This document shows positions 47,420-58,984 of a DNA stretch of 64,000 bases, one piece after another. Position numbers and translations under genes: made by a program. The stretch is from positions 496,001 through 560,000 of the forward strand of contig JAUTXW010001351.1 of assembly GCA_030620095.1 (NCBI GenBank), written 5' to 3'. The notes beneath the pieces were generated by a model that saw only the letters and a list, made by a program, of their open reading frames with translations, was not told the DNA's origin and ran no database searches. Within the stretch, counting starts at the first letter, position 1; every line of letters begins with the position of its first letter. This stretch comes from Kuschelorhynchus macadamiae (lineage: Eukaryota > Arthropoda > Insecta > Coleoptera > Curculionidae).

Positions 47420-48697
47420 TTAAACACGCTGCATATTTGAAAGATATTCCTTTATATATTTAGAAAATTTGTAAATTGATAATTCTTTTACACAGTTTGG
47501 CAAAGCATTCCACAATTTAATTCCAAAATAAGAAAATAATTTTTGGAACCCATTTGTTTTGTGTTGTGGTACTATAAATCGGTTTACATGTCTTCTTATA
47601 TTGTGAAAGTGAGAACAAGTGGCGAATAAAACATTTAAATATAGGGGTTGTCCAGTTTTCAAGATCTTATAAATAAGATTGTACATGTGATATTTTCTAC
47701 GATTCTTCATATTTAGGATAAAATTTTCATTCAAGTATGGCGTAATATGATTTCTATATTGTATGTTATAAGAAAAACGCATACAACTATTTTGTAATTT
47801 TTGAATAGTTCCCGCCAACCTCTCAGACAAAGAATCAGAATACACCATATCACCGTAATCTAACAAAAACAAAATAAGAGCGTTAAAGAGATAATACTTG
47901 GTTTTTGAAGGCAATACGCTTTTCAGATTATATAATTTTTTTAAGCGACTATAGGCTAGTTTTATTTTATTTTTAATGTGAGATTCAAATGAAAGATTCG
48001 AATCGAAAGTAACACCCAAAATCTTTGCCTCTTTGACGACCGGAAGATAAGTGTTATTTATTTTTATTTTAAAATTTATCAGTAAAGCTCCTGATAGTAT
48101 TTTTGTTATTTCCAAAAAAAATTATATTGCATTTTGAAGCATTCAATTTTAAATTATGATCTCATGCGTTCATATTTTTGATGGCACTATTAAACTGTTC
48201 TTGAGATTGCTCTACTTGAGATATAAGAATAGGCATGTATATTTGAGAGTCATCTGCGTATTGTTGTAATTTGGAATTATTTATGCAAGAAAACAGCAAG
48301 GGACCCAATATAGAACCCTGAGGAACACCGGTTGTTATAAGCAGATATCCCGACTTACTTATATAACCATTTGTATTTAATGATACACAGTGAGATCTAT
48401 TTGAGAGATAAAAACCCAAGAAGTTTGTAGATTTCTTTGAGGAGCCAAAGTATTGCAATTTTGCGAACAGCATATCGTGATTGATAGTAGCAAAGGCTTT
48501 GCTGAAATCAAGTATGGCCATACAAGTAATATGTTTTGAATCTTCATTTAGTCGTATACTGTTAACCATTTCAGTCATGCTAGTCGTTGCACCAAAATTT
48601 TTACGAAATCCGGATTGACAGCTTGGTACAATATTGAAAGCTTTAAAAAATTATTTATTTGTTGACAAACATGTTTTTATAACCTTTTTGATACTAC
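47420..48697 (-). pseudogene. LINE reverse transcriptase, downstream part
   Basis: Starts at the insertion site with KAFNIVPSCQSGFRKNFGAT in shifting phases, then the frame 48578-48162: CMAILDFSKAFATINHDML (first catalytic aspartate), TTGVPQGSILGPLLF and KLQQYADDSQIYMP (YADD intact). A TGA at 48162-48164 interrupts the frame. A T-run just after it shifts the phase, and the next frame (48115-47420) carries KILGVTFDSNLSFESHI, LILFLLDYGDMVYSD and the conserved end GIKLWNALPNCVKELSIYKF. The 3' untranslated region of about 330 bp follows. One stop and one homopolymer shift are the only lesions here besides the insertion. Confidence 0.88.
48694..48697. repeat. Target-site duplication CTAC, left
   Basis: CTAC immediately before the 5' LTR. 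An identical CTAC lies immediately after the 3' LTR at 56378-56381. A 4-bp duplication is standard for errantiviruses. Confidence 0.9.
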
Positions 48698-48919
48698 AAT
48701 TATATGGCCACTTCCGATGAATCATTTAGAATTAAGCATCATATTTCTGATTACTCATTCATTCTTGCTATTTCAGCATTATTTTTATATAAATATAGAA
48801 GAATTAGTAATCATCTTCAGTTATTAAGTAGCCTTAGATCGGTCAACATCCATTGTAATTTCGTGTTTTAAAAATAAAGTTTTTTTAAAAATACAAGTTA
48901 CAAGTTTGAATGTAAAATT
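48698..48919 (+). repeat. 5' LTR (222 bp)
   Basis: Begins AATTATATGGCCACTTCCGA and ends GTAAAATT. It contains the polyadenylation-like AATAAA near 48872. Differs from the 3' LTR by T/C in TCAGTTATT, T/C in TTTCGTGTTT and G/A in GAATGTAAA. Confidence 0.97.
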
Positions 48920-48936
48920 GGCGCAGTCGGTAGGAT
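48919..48936 (+). promoter_or_regulatory. Primer-binding site, tRNA-Ser type
   Basis: TGGCGCAGTCGGTAGGAT begins at the last base of the LTR. TGGCGCAGTCGG is the known tRNA-Ser-complementary site of the 17.6/297 errantiviruses. Confidence 0.85.
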
Positions 48937-49234
48937 CCTTTTCGGAGTACGAAAAAAGGGATATCCTGAAATCGGAGTGTAATAACGTTTCATCTCCATA
49001 AGGATTATCAGTGTTGCATCTTTCTGTTTCAACAAGGAAGAAAAGGATCAGGAACATCTACAACCGAACTAGGCACTTGTAACTCCTGGTACATCGATTA
49101 TTGGTACGCCATTCGAGAAGCCAGTAAAGACGATTTGGCCTGTGCTAGCGTCCAAGATAAGCGGTAGCCAACCTGAGCAGTTCATCTCTTCAGCAAAGCA
49201 TCGTTTGATACAGGACCAAGACTTGGGACACATT

Positions 49235-49236
49235 GT
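49235..49236 (+). promoter_or_regulatory. Candidate errantivirus splice donor
   Basis: ACATT|GTGAGTTA in the untranslated leader, about 210 bp before the gag ATG. It could pair with the acceptor at 54509-54510 upstream of env. Confidence 0.35.
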
Positions 49237-49444
49237 GAGTTATTTACTTACTTCCCTTATAGTTAAGATCCCTGTTAACTAAGTTTTGAAATTTTTGAAC
49301 AAAGATAATTTTTAAAGAAAGAAAAAGTGAATAATTAAATTGAAGCAATTTTATTGAACAATTATTTGAATAACTTTTACTGACTACTTTAGTTGTAAAG
49401 AAAACAAATGTTAACGCAGTTAACAGTAGTTAAATACATATTTA

Positions 49445-50758
49445 ATGAGGAAATTTAAGAAATGTGGTAAAGACATTACTTATCCTAAAACAATTCGAAG
49501 AAGTAGTTTAGAAAATCCTTCTACAAGTGGATTATCACAAAGTAGTTTTGAAAATCAATCTGCAAGTGAATTAACAGAACTTTATTCAGACATCAATTTA
49601 GAAAATATTTTTAACCCTAGTATAAACGTAGATACTAACGAAGCAAACATTAATAAGATGGCAGACGCTTTGAGAAGTACTGTTTAACTCTTAAAAACTT
49701 TCGATGGTACCCCATCACGTCTTGAATCTTTTATTAATCAAATAGATACTTTTTATACAAGATATTTTAATACTGATACTTCCCAACAAGAATTTGTAAT
49801 TTTGGCAATTAAATCAAAAATTATAGGATCAGCCGAAGATTTTCTTTTAACTAGACCAGATCTTAATACTTGGCCAGAAATAAAAATCTCATTAAAACAA
49901 AAATTTAGTGATCCAATAACAAGAGCTAATTTACAACAACAATTAATATTCTTTTCAAGAAAAGGCGAATCAACCTTAGATTACATACAAAAACTCAAAG
50001 CCTTAGTCACCAAAATAAATAGGAAAACTTGTACAAAAATAAGTAATATTGAAGCTAGAAACATAATTATAGCACAAAACGAATTAACAGCAACTCAAAA
50101 TCTTCTTGCAAACATTCCAAAATCTAGACCATGCAATCGATATTGTAACCAATTATGAAATCTTAACCAGTCAAAATAATTTTAAAAATAATTATTTGCA
50201 AAATAGTAGATCAAATAATTTACTTAGCAATCAGAAAACGCCACCAATAAATAATATTAATAAATTTTTGGTAAATAGATCGAATAATTTTCCAAATTCA
50301 TCTATTAAACCAAAACCACCAAATCAATTTTTCAATCGAGTACAAAATCAAACATTTAATCAAAAAGGCAATCAATATCCTAAACAACAATACCCACAAC
50401 CAATGTCAGGTGTGAGTGTACAAAAAACAATGCCATCATTAAGACAACAACAACAAACTTTTGCCAAACAACAACTCAACAACAAGCTTTCTATAGACAG
50501 CAACCACAACAACAACAAACTTTCTATAGACAGCAACCCCAACAACAACATCACCCGAAATTTACATTCCAAGAATTAACGCATTTAGAAAATAATGAAC
50601 CCAATAATGACGAGTTATATAATGAAGAAAACCCCGAATTTGACAATTATGATCAAGATTATGAAAATTTTGATGAAACATGTGAATTAGATAATGGGAA
50701 TTTAGTCGAGCAAATAGAAAATTTTCATCTATCAGCCTCGGACGAAAACCTTGCTTAA
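49445..50758 (+). pseudogene. gag: Errantivirus Gag, one stop and two frameshifts
   Basis: Starts at ATG 49445 with a serine-rich N-terminus. A TAA at 49685-49687 interrupts the phase, which otherwise continues (LLKTFDGTPSRLESFINQI, PDLNTWPEIKISLKQKF, TLDYIQKLKALVTKI). A shift at about 50120 moves to a second phase with DHAIDIVTNYEILTSQ and an N/Q/P-rich tail. A second shift at about 50460 restores the first phase, ending LSASDENLA at 50758. A 33-bp repeat (CTTTCTATAGACAGCAACC) occurs twice near 50488 and 50520. No CCHC knuckle is present. The Gag end overlaps the pol frame, consistent with Gag-Pol frameshifting. Confidence 0.85.
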
Positions 50759-53700
50759 CTTTAAACAGTTTTCAAGTAAATCAATTACCCTATGTAGAAA
50801 TACCGAATTATAATATTCGACTACTAATTGATACAGGTTCTCATGCATCCCTACTTAGACCCTCTTTAGCGGAAACACATTTTCCCGAATGTATTAAACC
50901 TTACGTAAGCACACTCCAAACTTGTGCAGGTTCAAAGAAAGCGAAAAGTAAAGCTACTATTCCTTTATTTTTAAGCTTTGGTATAACCGAACCAATAGAA
51001 TTTATTTTATATTCATTCCATGAATATTTTGATGGAATAATCGGAATTAAAGACTTATGTAAATTAAATTTAAATATTGATTTAAAAAATAAAAAATTGA
51101 AAATCCAATATTTAGAAATACCCTTTCAATATAGGCAAAATTTTGATGAATATACAATTGAAATACCACCTAAAACGATTCAAAAAGTAATTTTGAAAGC
51201 TTCGCGACCAAATGACACTACTTGGTTAATGCCCTATTATTTAGACGAAAATATAGAAATTCAACCTACCCTAATAGAAGTAAAAGAAAACACGTACGCT
51301 ATTGATATTTTTAACCATACAGAAAAATATTTTACTCTAATAGTAACCACTAATGATAATTTACCCTTAAGACCAATCGAGCTTAACAATTTCGAAATAA
51401 TAAATTTCGAACCAAATCAGAATCAAATTAATGAAAAAAACATAATCGAAGATATCGATTTAAAATCACTAATTAGGCACGAACACTTAAACTTTGAAGA
51501 ACGTAAAGAACTTTTTAAACTTATTAAAAGCTTTCAAAATATTTTACATAAACTCGGAGATAAATTAACATTTTTCAATCAAGTCAAACATACTATTAAG
51601 ACTACGGATGAAATACCCGTACATGCGAAAAGTTACAGATACCCATTCATACATAAACAAGAAGTAGACAGACAAATAGACCAAATGCTACAAGATGGTA
51701 TCATTCAACCTTCAAATTCTCCCTGGAGTTCCCCTGTGTGGATCGTCCCGAAGAAAGTTGACGCATCAGGACAAAGAAAATGGCGTCTAGTGATAGATTA
51801 CAGAAAAATCAACGAAAAGACTATAGAAGATAGATATCCTATTCCAAATATCGCAGATATACTTGATAAACTTGGTAGAAGTCAATATTTTACAACACTT
51901 GACTTAGCCAGCGGTTTTCATCAAATAGAAATGGACCCAAAAAGTATACCAAAAACAGCATGCAATGTAGAACATGGATATTACGAATATACCAGAATGC
52001 CCTTCGAACTAAAAAATGCACCTTCCACTTTTCAGCGTGCAATGGATAACGTTTTACGCGGATTACAAGGAAAAATATGTCTTGTATATATGGACGATAT
52101 AATTATCTTTTCAACCAGTCTTCAAGAACATTTAGACTCTTTAAAACAAGTATTTAACAGATTAAGTTCTTTTAACATGACAACTTTAACATAACATAAG
52201 ACAATTGAATTTTTAGGTCATGTTATTACCCCTGACGGTATCAAACCAAATCCAAAAAAAATCGAAGCAATAAAAAATTTTAAAATCCCTAAAACACCAA
52301 AAGAAATAAAATCATTTCTCGGTTTAGTCGGTTACTACCGAAAATTTATAAAGAATTTTGCAAAAATAACGAAACCTTTGACTCATTGTTTAAAGAAAAA
52401 CGTTAAAATAAATCATGATAAAGCATTTATTACCGCATTTAATCTATGTAAAAATATCCTAACTAATGAACCTATATTACAACACCCAGATTTTAGTAAA
52501 CCTTTTATTTTGACCACTGATGCTTCAAATTACGCTATTGGAGCAATACTTTCACAAGGAAAAATAGGAAAAGACCTACCTATAGCATTTGCTAGCAGAA
52601 CTCTGAATCAGTCAGAATGCAACTACTCAACAATAGAAAAAGAACTTCTTACTATTGTTTGGGCAACAAAATATTTCAGACCTTACTTATTTGGCAGAAA
52701 ATTCACAATTGTAACAGACCATAAACCATTACAATGGCTGTTCTCAATAAAAGAACCGAATTCAAAATTAGTAAGATGGCGACTAAAACTGCAAGAATAT
52801 GAATATGATATTCAATATAAAAAAGGAACCCTAAATTCCAACGCCGATGCACTTTCAAGACCACCTCAAGAATTGTACCCAACCGAAATAATAAAATCAC
52901 CATTGACGCATATGTCAGCAGTATGTGAAAAAGAAGAAAATTCTGACGACCAATATATTTGGCATGAAAAAATAAAACATTTCTTTGACACCCAAGAAAA
53001 CCTATTCGAAAAACCAAAAAAGGTAAATAAAGAAAAGAAGAAACCAAAAATTAATATAATTTCCGATATTCAAATTAAACCTCCAAATAAACCAATTAAA
53101 ACACCATCGCCATTGCCATCAACGAGTAAAATCAATGACGAAGAAAAAATCAATCAAAACAACTCAGAAACGGATTCAGCCAGTACAAATGACATTCCAA
53201 AGGAGCCTAAAGATGATTTACTTTCAAAATCAGACACAGAAACTATACATACGTCAAGAGAAGACCCCATATTAGGAGCCCCGTATGTTAGTAAAGCCCT
53301 GAACACTTTTAAAAACCAAATCATATTTAAATGGACTGAAAAGGAACAACCTTATGTTGTCACTAAAAAATTATTTGAAACCAAAAAGCGATTAATAATT
53401 TTTATAAATCAAAACCCAATAACCGAAATAATCCAAAGACTCTTAAGAGATTATTTACCCCCAGATACTTATTGTTTACATTTTCCCAATAAAGAATTAG
53501 AACCAATAATAATTCGAATTTTCCAAGAAACCTTTCAAAATAACGCCTACAACCTTGTTATTTCTAATACACTATTAGAGGACGTCGTAGACGTAAATGA
53601 ACAAAAAGAAATAATTGAAAGATATCATACCACTAAAACATCCCATAGAGGAATGACTGAAAATATAAAAAATATAAAGCAAAGATATTATTGGCAAAGC

Positions 53701-53895
53701 CTTGAAAAAGACGTAATTAATTTTGTTAATACATGCGAAATATGTCAAAAAACCAAATATGATAGACATCCCTCTAAAGTAATTTTTAAACCAACACCAA
53801 CAGGCTGTAAACCCATGGAACATATTTATATGGATATATATTCCATTTCCGGTCAAAAATATTTGACAATAATAGATAACTTCTCTAAATTCTAA
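50695..53895 (+). pseudogene. pol: Errantivirus pol: protease, RT, RNase H, integrase start
   Basis: A single phase. The protease active site LLIDTGSHASLLRP is near 50821-50860 and FDGIIGIKDL near 51030. RT has IIQPSNSPWSSPVWIVPKK, FTTLDLASGFHQIEM, YTRMPFELKNAPSTFQR and CLVYMDDIIIFS (catalytic YMDD). A TAA at 52192-52194 replaces the QLDKSEF-like segment, with a few residues lost. RNase H has FILTTDASNYAIGAILSQ, TIEKELLTIVWATKYFRP, TDHKPLQWLFSIKEP and ADALSR. The integrase zinc region (SHRGMTENI, CEICQKTKYDR) and first catalytic aspartate (YMDIYS) follow. The frame ends at FSKF with a TAA (53893-53895), where about 20 residues are deleted. RT has E instead of G in MPFELKNAP. Confidence 0.92.
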
Positions 53896-54503
53896 TTAAA
53901 TTCTTTTCACATCATGGTACACCCTGTAAAATTACAACTGATAATGCACAAAGCTTTAAGAGTAATTTAGTACAAGACCTTTGCAAGACTTATCAGATTG
54001 AATTACATTTTACTACACCTTATAACCCAAATTCGAACTCACCAATCGAAAGATTTCATTCGACATTGAAAGAAAGTCTTATTGTCCTTAGAAACGAACA
54101 TCGAAACAAAACAATACAAGAATTAATGGATATCGCAATCCTTAATTATAATAACAGTATACATTCAACACATGAATATACACCATTTCAAATATTAAAA
54201 GGAAATTTAAATTATCAACTGAATTTTGAGAAAAATATAAATCAAATACAAACTGATTACATACATGAACTCGCCCAAATATTTAGTGAACTTAATAAAA
54301 AAATAAATCTAAAATTAAGTGCGAAAAAGGCTAATGTCCTAGCCAAATTAAATGAAAAACGCGAGATTGACCCAGAAATAGCTGAAGCTACAAAACAACT
54401 ATTACATACACCTCGAAAACTACCATTAAAGTTAGAACCAAAATACAAACTAACTACTTTTAAAAACCAAAGACACCCAAAAGATATTAAAAGACGTTCG
54501 TAA
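53896..54503 (+). pseudogene. Errantivirus integrase, catalytic C-terminal part, shifted phase
   Basis: Reads FFSHHGTPCKITTDNAQSF (second catalytic aspartate), NPNSNSPIERFHSTLKESL (catalytic glutamate) and NNSIHSTHEYTPFQIL, and ends at 54503 in a basic stretch. It is one phase off the preceding pol frame. It lacks the segment between FSKF and IKFF that the sister element at 26233-27684 keeps, so a deletion of roughly 60 bp plus a shift is the simplest explanation. Confidence 0.85.
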
Positions 54504-54508
54504 TTTTC

Positions 54509-54510
54509 AG
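54509..54510 (+). promoter_or_regulatory. Candidate env splice acceptor
   Basis: CGTTCGTAATTTTCAG just after the integrase stop and 15 bp before the env ATG at 54526. Confidence 0.4.
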
Positions 54511-54525
54511 GAACTTACTGACAAA

Positions 54526-56146
54526 ATGAAGAAGATCCTGATACTACTTCCACTACTTGTCAACGCACAATATAAAATGGAAGAATTAAATAACCCTTTG
54601 TTACCAGTTTACCAATCAACAGGTTACATAATAACAGGTTATCATCATGTCTATTATCATGTAAATCTAACTAATATAAAAGATTGTGTAGAAAACTCGA
54701 AATCGACACTTACACAAATTAATAATACCCTAAGTAATCTATACGCACCTATATACCAACTTTTATCTATAAGAACACGTAACCTTTTCGATCAAATAGA
54801 ATCAATCGAATTATTTGTTAAACATTATACTACCCTACAAAAGCGAACTAAACGCGGACTTTTCAATTTCCTAGGAAAAGCACAAAAATATCTCTATGGT
54901 ACATTAGATGCCGATGATGGAGAAAGATACGACAATTATATTAAAATATTACGAGAAAATCAAGAAATCTTACATAAAGATTTGTCTGCAACCCAGACTA
55001 TTGTAAAACAATTAACAAAAGATCTTGACGCACAGCTGACTAATATTAAAACTAATCAGCAAAAGTTATTAACCCGGATGGAAGAACTCACTAATATGAC
55101 TCATACTACAACCACTTCGTCTTACTATATTGTTACGCTAGACAATATTGAGACTAATCTACGTGTCATTCATGACATAAAAAGTAATTTGCAAACTGCA
55201 ATAAACTTTGCGGAAATAAACATTATGTATCACAGTATTATTAAGTATAAAGAACTTCGCAGAATAATTACAAAGATAAGGCCCGAGAGTCGTATTCATT
55301 TCGACAATATAATTAAATATTACGAAGTAGCACACGCAGATGTGACAATTAAGAATGATCTAATTATATTTTATATTGCAATACCTTTAATTTTAGAGAA
55401 ACCTTATATACTTTATCGAATATATCCAATACCAATAAATAATCAAATAACGATTTTAAATAATCTGTATTTATTGAGATCTACAGATGACTTTTATAAC
55501 TCAAAAGAAAATTGTTATAAAATAGAAAATATATCTTTATGTTCTAGAGACACACTGAATAAAAACGAACCCTGTATACCTCAAACAATTAATTTGACAA
55601 ACCATTGTCCACTAATACCAATTAAATATAATAAAACTTCTATAACACAACTTGAGGACAATTCCCTTATAATTATACCTGCTTCTAAAGAAAGCATATA
55701 CTTTCAATGTCCAAATCAACATAGCGTTGAAACCATTGACAAAGTATCCTTAATATTGCCTTCAGATTGCAAAGTAAAAAATCCAAAATAATATTTACGA
55801 TTCTCAAAAACTAGAAACAATTAGTTTAAGACTAAAACTCCCATCAATAAATATTGATGAAAAATTAATCCAAGATACTGAACCCTTGGAACTAAAAGAA
55901 ATAAATCTTGATAAAATCAATGAAGATTTAGAGAATGCTAAAAGATTAATAATTCATCCCCTAAACCAAATGGACTTTGTAAGTTCTGGAGTTTCAATTA
56001 CTCTAATAATAATTATTATTATAATATTTACAATCATCATAAGTTTCTTGTATTATTATTGCAGAACGGAAAAATCTAAAGAAAATGTAAAAGTGGACAT
56101 AAAATTAGAATCTCTCGAAAATCAACCCCGATTTTCTCAAACTTAA
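54526..56146 (+). pseudogene. env: Errantivirus envelope (F-like), one frameshift before anchor
   Basis: The main frame 54526-55791 has a signal peptide (MKKILILLPLLVNA, residues 1-14). A furin-like RTKR at residues 107-110 is followed by a hydrophobic GLFNFLGKA fusion-peptide-like start and then TLDADDGERYD. Helical segments follow, with N-linked sites (NMT, NLT, NKT) and cysteine pairs. The anchor (a run of about ten isoleucines plus FTIIISFLYYY) and cytoplasmic tail lie in the next phase to 56146. A frameshift near 55780 therefore cuts the protein before its membrane anchor. The family mediates membrane fusion and, in gypsy of Drosophila, infectivity. This copy could give at most an unanchored ectodomain. 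Confidence 0.9.
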
Positions 56147-56155
56147 GGAGGAAGG

Positions 56156-56377
56156 AATTATATGGCCACTTCCGATGAATCATTTAGAATTAAGCATCAT
56201 ATTTCTGATTACTCATTCATTCTTGCTATTTCAGCATTATTTTTATATAAATATAGAAGAATTAGTAATCATCTTCAGTCATTAAGTAGCCTTAGATCGG
56301 TCAACATCCATTGTAATTTCGCGTTTTAAAAATAAAGTTTTTTTAAAAATACAAGTTACAAGTTTGAATATAAAATT
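56156..56377 (+). repeat. 3' LTR (222 bp)
   Basis: Same length as the 5' LTR with three substitutions. Preceded by the polypurine tract AAGGAGGAAGG and followed by the CTAC target duplication at 56378-56381. Confidence 0.97.
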
Positions 56378-57020
56378 CTACAGGCAAAATACTTATAGGT
56401 GTAACGTCTTTAGGTTCCTTCGGATCAGTTATTTTAGGAAATGGTTTAATTAAAGCCCTTTTCCATACAGCTGGAAAACAATTTTCTAATATACAACTAT
56501 TAATTATGTTTATAAGGGGTTTTATACAATATGGTAAATATAATTTCCAATCTCTAATTGATATTTCATCTTCTCCCGCAGCACTCGTATTTCTAGTGTT
56601 TAAAATTGTATGAACAGTTTTTTTGTCTATAAAGTTAAAATTCAACTCGGAAGTTAGATTTTGATATTTATTAGCTTTATAATAATTTAATCTGTCTTGA
56701 GAGATATTATTTGAGTTAAAAATAGAGTTTGAAAAATAATCATTTAAAAGTTCGGCATTAACTTTTTTTGTATTTCAAATTAAGTTTTTAGCATTTTTCC
56801 AAGAAACGTTACCCGTCGTTAAAGACATTTGGTTAACATATGCGATTTTCTTTCTAATAATAGGGTGTTTAGTAAAATTTTGTAACTGACGATAATATTG
56901 AAGATTGGTTGAATTTTTTGTTTTACATATTTACGGTAAGATTTGTCTCTTAGTTTCATTAAGAATTTAATGTTACTCGTAATCCATGGGGTAAATGGTC
57001 TTAAACCTTCTTCTTCAGTC
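56378..57020 (-). pseudogene. LINE reverse transcriptase, upstream part
   Basis: Minus-strand frames read PWITSNIKFLMKLRDKSYRK, IIRKKIAYVNQMSLTTGNVS, then (56645-56382) LNTRNTSAAGEDEISIRDWK, ILENCFPAVWKRALIKPFPK and DPKEPKDVTPISILPV, where the errantivirus begins. These are the RT fingers region (G.D.I...K, N.S...G.FP..WK.A...P..K, D...RPISIL). At least one stop and several shifts lie upstream of 56645. The reading resumes at 48693 on the other side of the insertion. Confidence 0.85.
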
Positions 57021-57743
57021 TTATGTAAGTCATGTCATTATTTTCTTTTCTCTTTTTCCGTAGTTTTATCATCTATTATTAAGTTGCCCAAGGTTAGGTT
57101 AGTTCAGGTTTGTTTAATGCTAAAATATACAGAAAACGTCGTATATTAAATTCTTTTAGAGAAGTTCGTCTTTTTAAAAATTAAAAAAACACACTGTTTA
57201 TTCGATTACTAATATTTGTACCTTTAATTTTTAGTCATGTAAACCGCCGTACTTTTGTGTTCTATGTTTATACATACAGCTTGATTTCTATTAATGAATT
57301 TGAACTATATATTGTTCTCTAGTTAGGATGCCTAAAATATTTGTATTATTAAGATACCTTCATTTAATTGTAATATAATATTTATATTTATATTATAATA
57401 TTGGAAAATTGTTAGATACAACCAACCTCAAGTACTGATTCATCGGCAGTCTGTATGCATTTTAGGTTACACCATCGGCGTTTAAACATCCTGCCACAAT
57501 AATAATGATATAAAATGAGGGGTTTATAATGCTTTCAATTTTTCAATCTGTTCTCACAGAGATAATTAATTAAATTTTTCTTATATGTATGTTGTAATTA
57601 ATGACATTTTCCATATCGAGTTATATGGTCGTGTCCATGAACACATACCTCTGGACTGTCAGTTTTAGGTACCTTCTGATTGTTGAAATGTTATATCAGC
57701 TCTGGTAGAAATTATTGATGTAGCAATTAAGTATTCTTCCTCT
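57021..57743. other. Intergenic, nothing recognised
   Basis: AT-rich sequence upstream of the LINE truncation point. No supported coding region. One AAGGTTAGGTTAG occurrence near 57090 is too short to interpret. Confidence 0.5.
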
Positions 57744-58093
57744 AGGCGTGTGCAAAGTAAGCACTTTCCGCACTTGAAAAAGAAATTTTTTTTTTGCAGC
57801 TGTATCAAAAGTATTAGATTTTTTTTTTTCAAAAATTATTAAAAAACCCGCTTAACGGAGAGAAGTACTTTCTCATCTAGATTTGTAATTCTTCAATATC
57901 CTAAAAATTTCAAAAATGCATCCCTATATATTAATAATTTATAATTTTATACTATATATTTTTAGACGTATTAAGTCTCGGTTGCGATGACACCAAAAAG
58001 CAATAACAACAATTTATGCCTCTGGGCGTGATTTAGTTAGCATAAGTTAAATAAACTGCAGTCACGTGCGGAAATGTATCACTCTTCGCACTA
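57744..58093. mobile_element. Possible MITE with weak inverted ends
   Basis: The left end has CTAGGCGTGTGCAAAGTAAG then CACTTTCCGCAC. The inverted right end has CTAGTGCGAAGAGTGATACA then TTTCCGCAC. The inner part matches well and the outer part is imperfect. No clear duplication. Low certainty. Confidence 0.3.
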
Positions 58094-58984
58094 GTTAGGT
58101 AAATAATTATTAATTCAGTTTGTTTTTTATGTAGTTAAATATTTATCGTGGGGTAAACCGCTGAGGAATTACAGTGTACAAATTCTGGGAAGTACTGGGA
58201 ATTGCAAAGGAATTAGAGGACATTACTAGGAATTAGTAGGCATTACTATGGGAATTTCGGCCATATTACGTATTGCGTTGTTGCCAGACATGCGTTATTA
58301 GCATGCAATAAACTATTTTTCTTTGGATATGTAAATTAGAATGGGCTGTTTTAAGAAGGGGACTTTCATGAAAAGCGACTGTGGCTTGTAAATACTAAAT
58401 TTACTGATTAAAAAGAAAGTAAAACAAAAAAAAGACCTCGGTAATTAGCAAATCGGAACATATTTGTAATTACGGTCGATCTGACAACATCGAGGACAAC
58501 ACCCACTTGAAAATGATGTGTACTTGCCGGTCTTTATCTAACACGCACCTGTAAGACTGCGCAGACATGGTTGTTTAGCGACTTTTTTCTTTGTCGACTG
58601 ATCCAGATAGCACTGTTCTGCTTATTTATTTTATAATAGAGAAGCCAGTAGAGAAGGCTACTAATAAATTATTTGAATTAAGCGTTGGCGAGTGTCGTGT
58701 TCCGTAACCGTTTAAGTATAAAACTCGTTGTGAACAAGCAGGTCGAAATCTGTGACGTAATTATTTTAAGAATTTAAATTTCGGTCGTTATTATTTAAAC
58801 AGTTTTATCTTCAATAAATAAATAACAGTTACAACTTCGGTGGCTAGTAGATTAAAAACGTTTAGAACAAATTTCATTTAAATTTGGAAAGGTAGAAAAA
58901 TACACTGACTGACATACAACTTGGAATAACTATAGTGGAACATCCTAATAAAAAATTTAAAAACAGCATTATGATTACTGTTAT

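Larger units (their letters stand above)
48698..56377 (+). mobile_element. 17.6/gypsy-type errantivirus with envelope, young but defective
   Basis: 7,680 bp with 222-bp LTRs (48698-48919 and 56156-56377) that differ at three positions (about 1.4%). A 4-bp target duplication (CTAC) and a tRNA-Ser-type primer-binding site (TGGCGCAGTCGG) are present. The polypurine tract AAGGAGGAAGG precedes the 3' LTR. Gag, protease-RT-RNase H-integrase and envelope occur in order. Defects seen: one stop and two shifts in gag, one stop with a small deletion in RT, a deletion with a shift in integrase and a shift before the Env anchor. It is related to, but distinct from, the minus-strand element at 24.4-31.1 kb. 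Confidence 0.95.
47062..57020 (-). mobile_element. Jockey/CR1-like LINE, interrupted by errantivirus
   Basis: The LINE occupies 57020-56378 and 48697-47062 on the minus strand, with the errantivirus between. Its 3' end is a TTTGAATTTGAATTTGAA repeat (plus-strand ATTCAA, 47067-47088). The 5' end is truncated around PWITSNIKFLMKLRDKSYRK, within the linker after the endonuclease. The coding sequence reads continuously through the insertion site once one copy of the CTAC duplication is discounted, which shows that the LINE was the target. Confidence 0.88.

Noticed and set aside
48950..49015. Minus-strand CTGATAATCC...GGAGATGAAACG in the errantivirus leader, hammerhead-like
   Set aside because: Lacks the full CUGANGA box, the stem is interrupted, and the position is unrelated to the other motif copies; probably chance.
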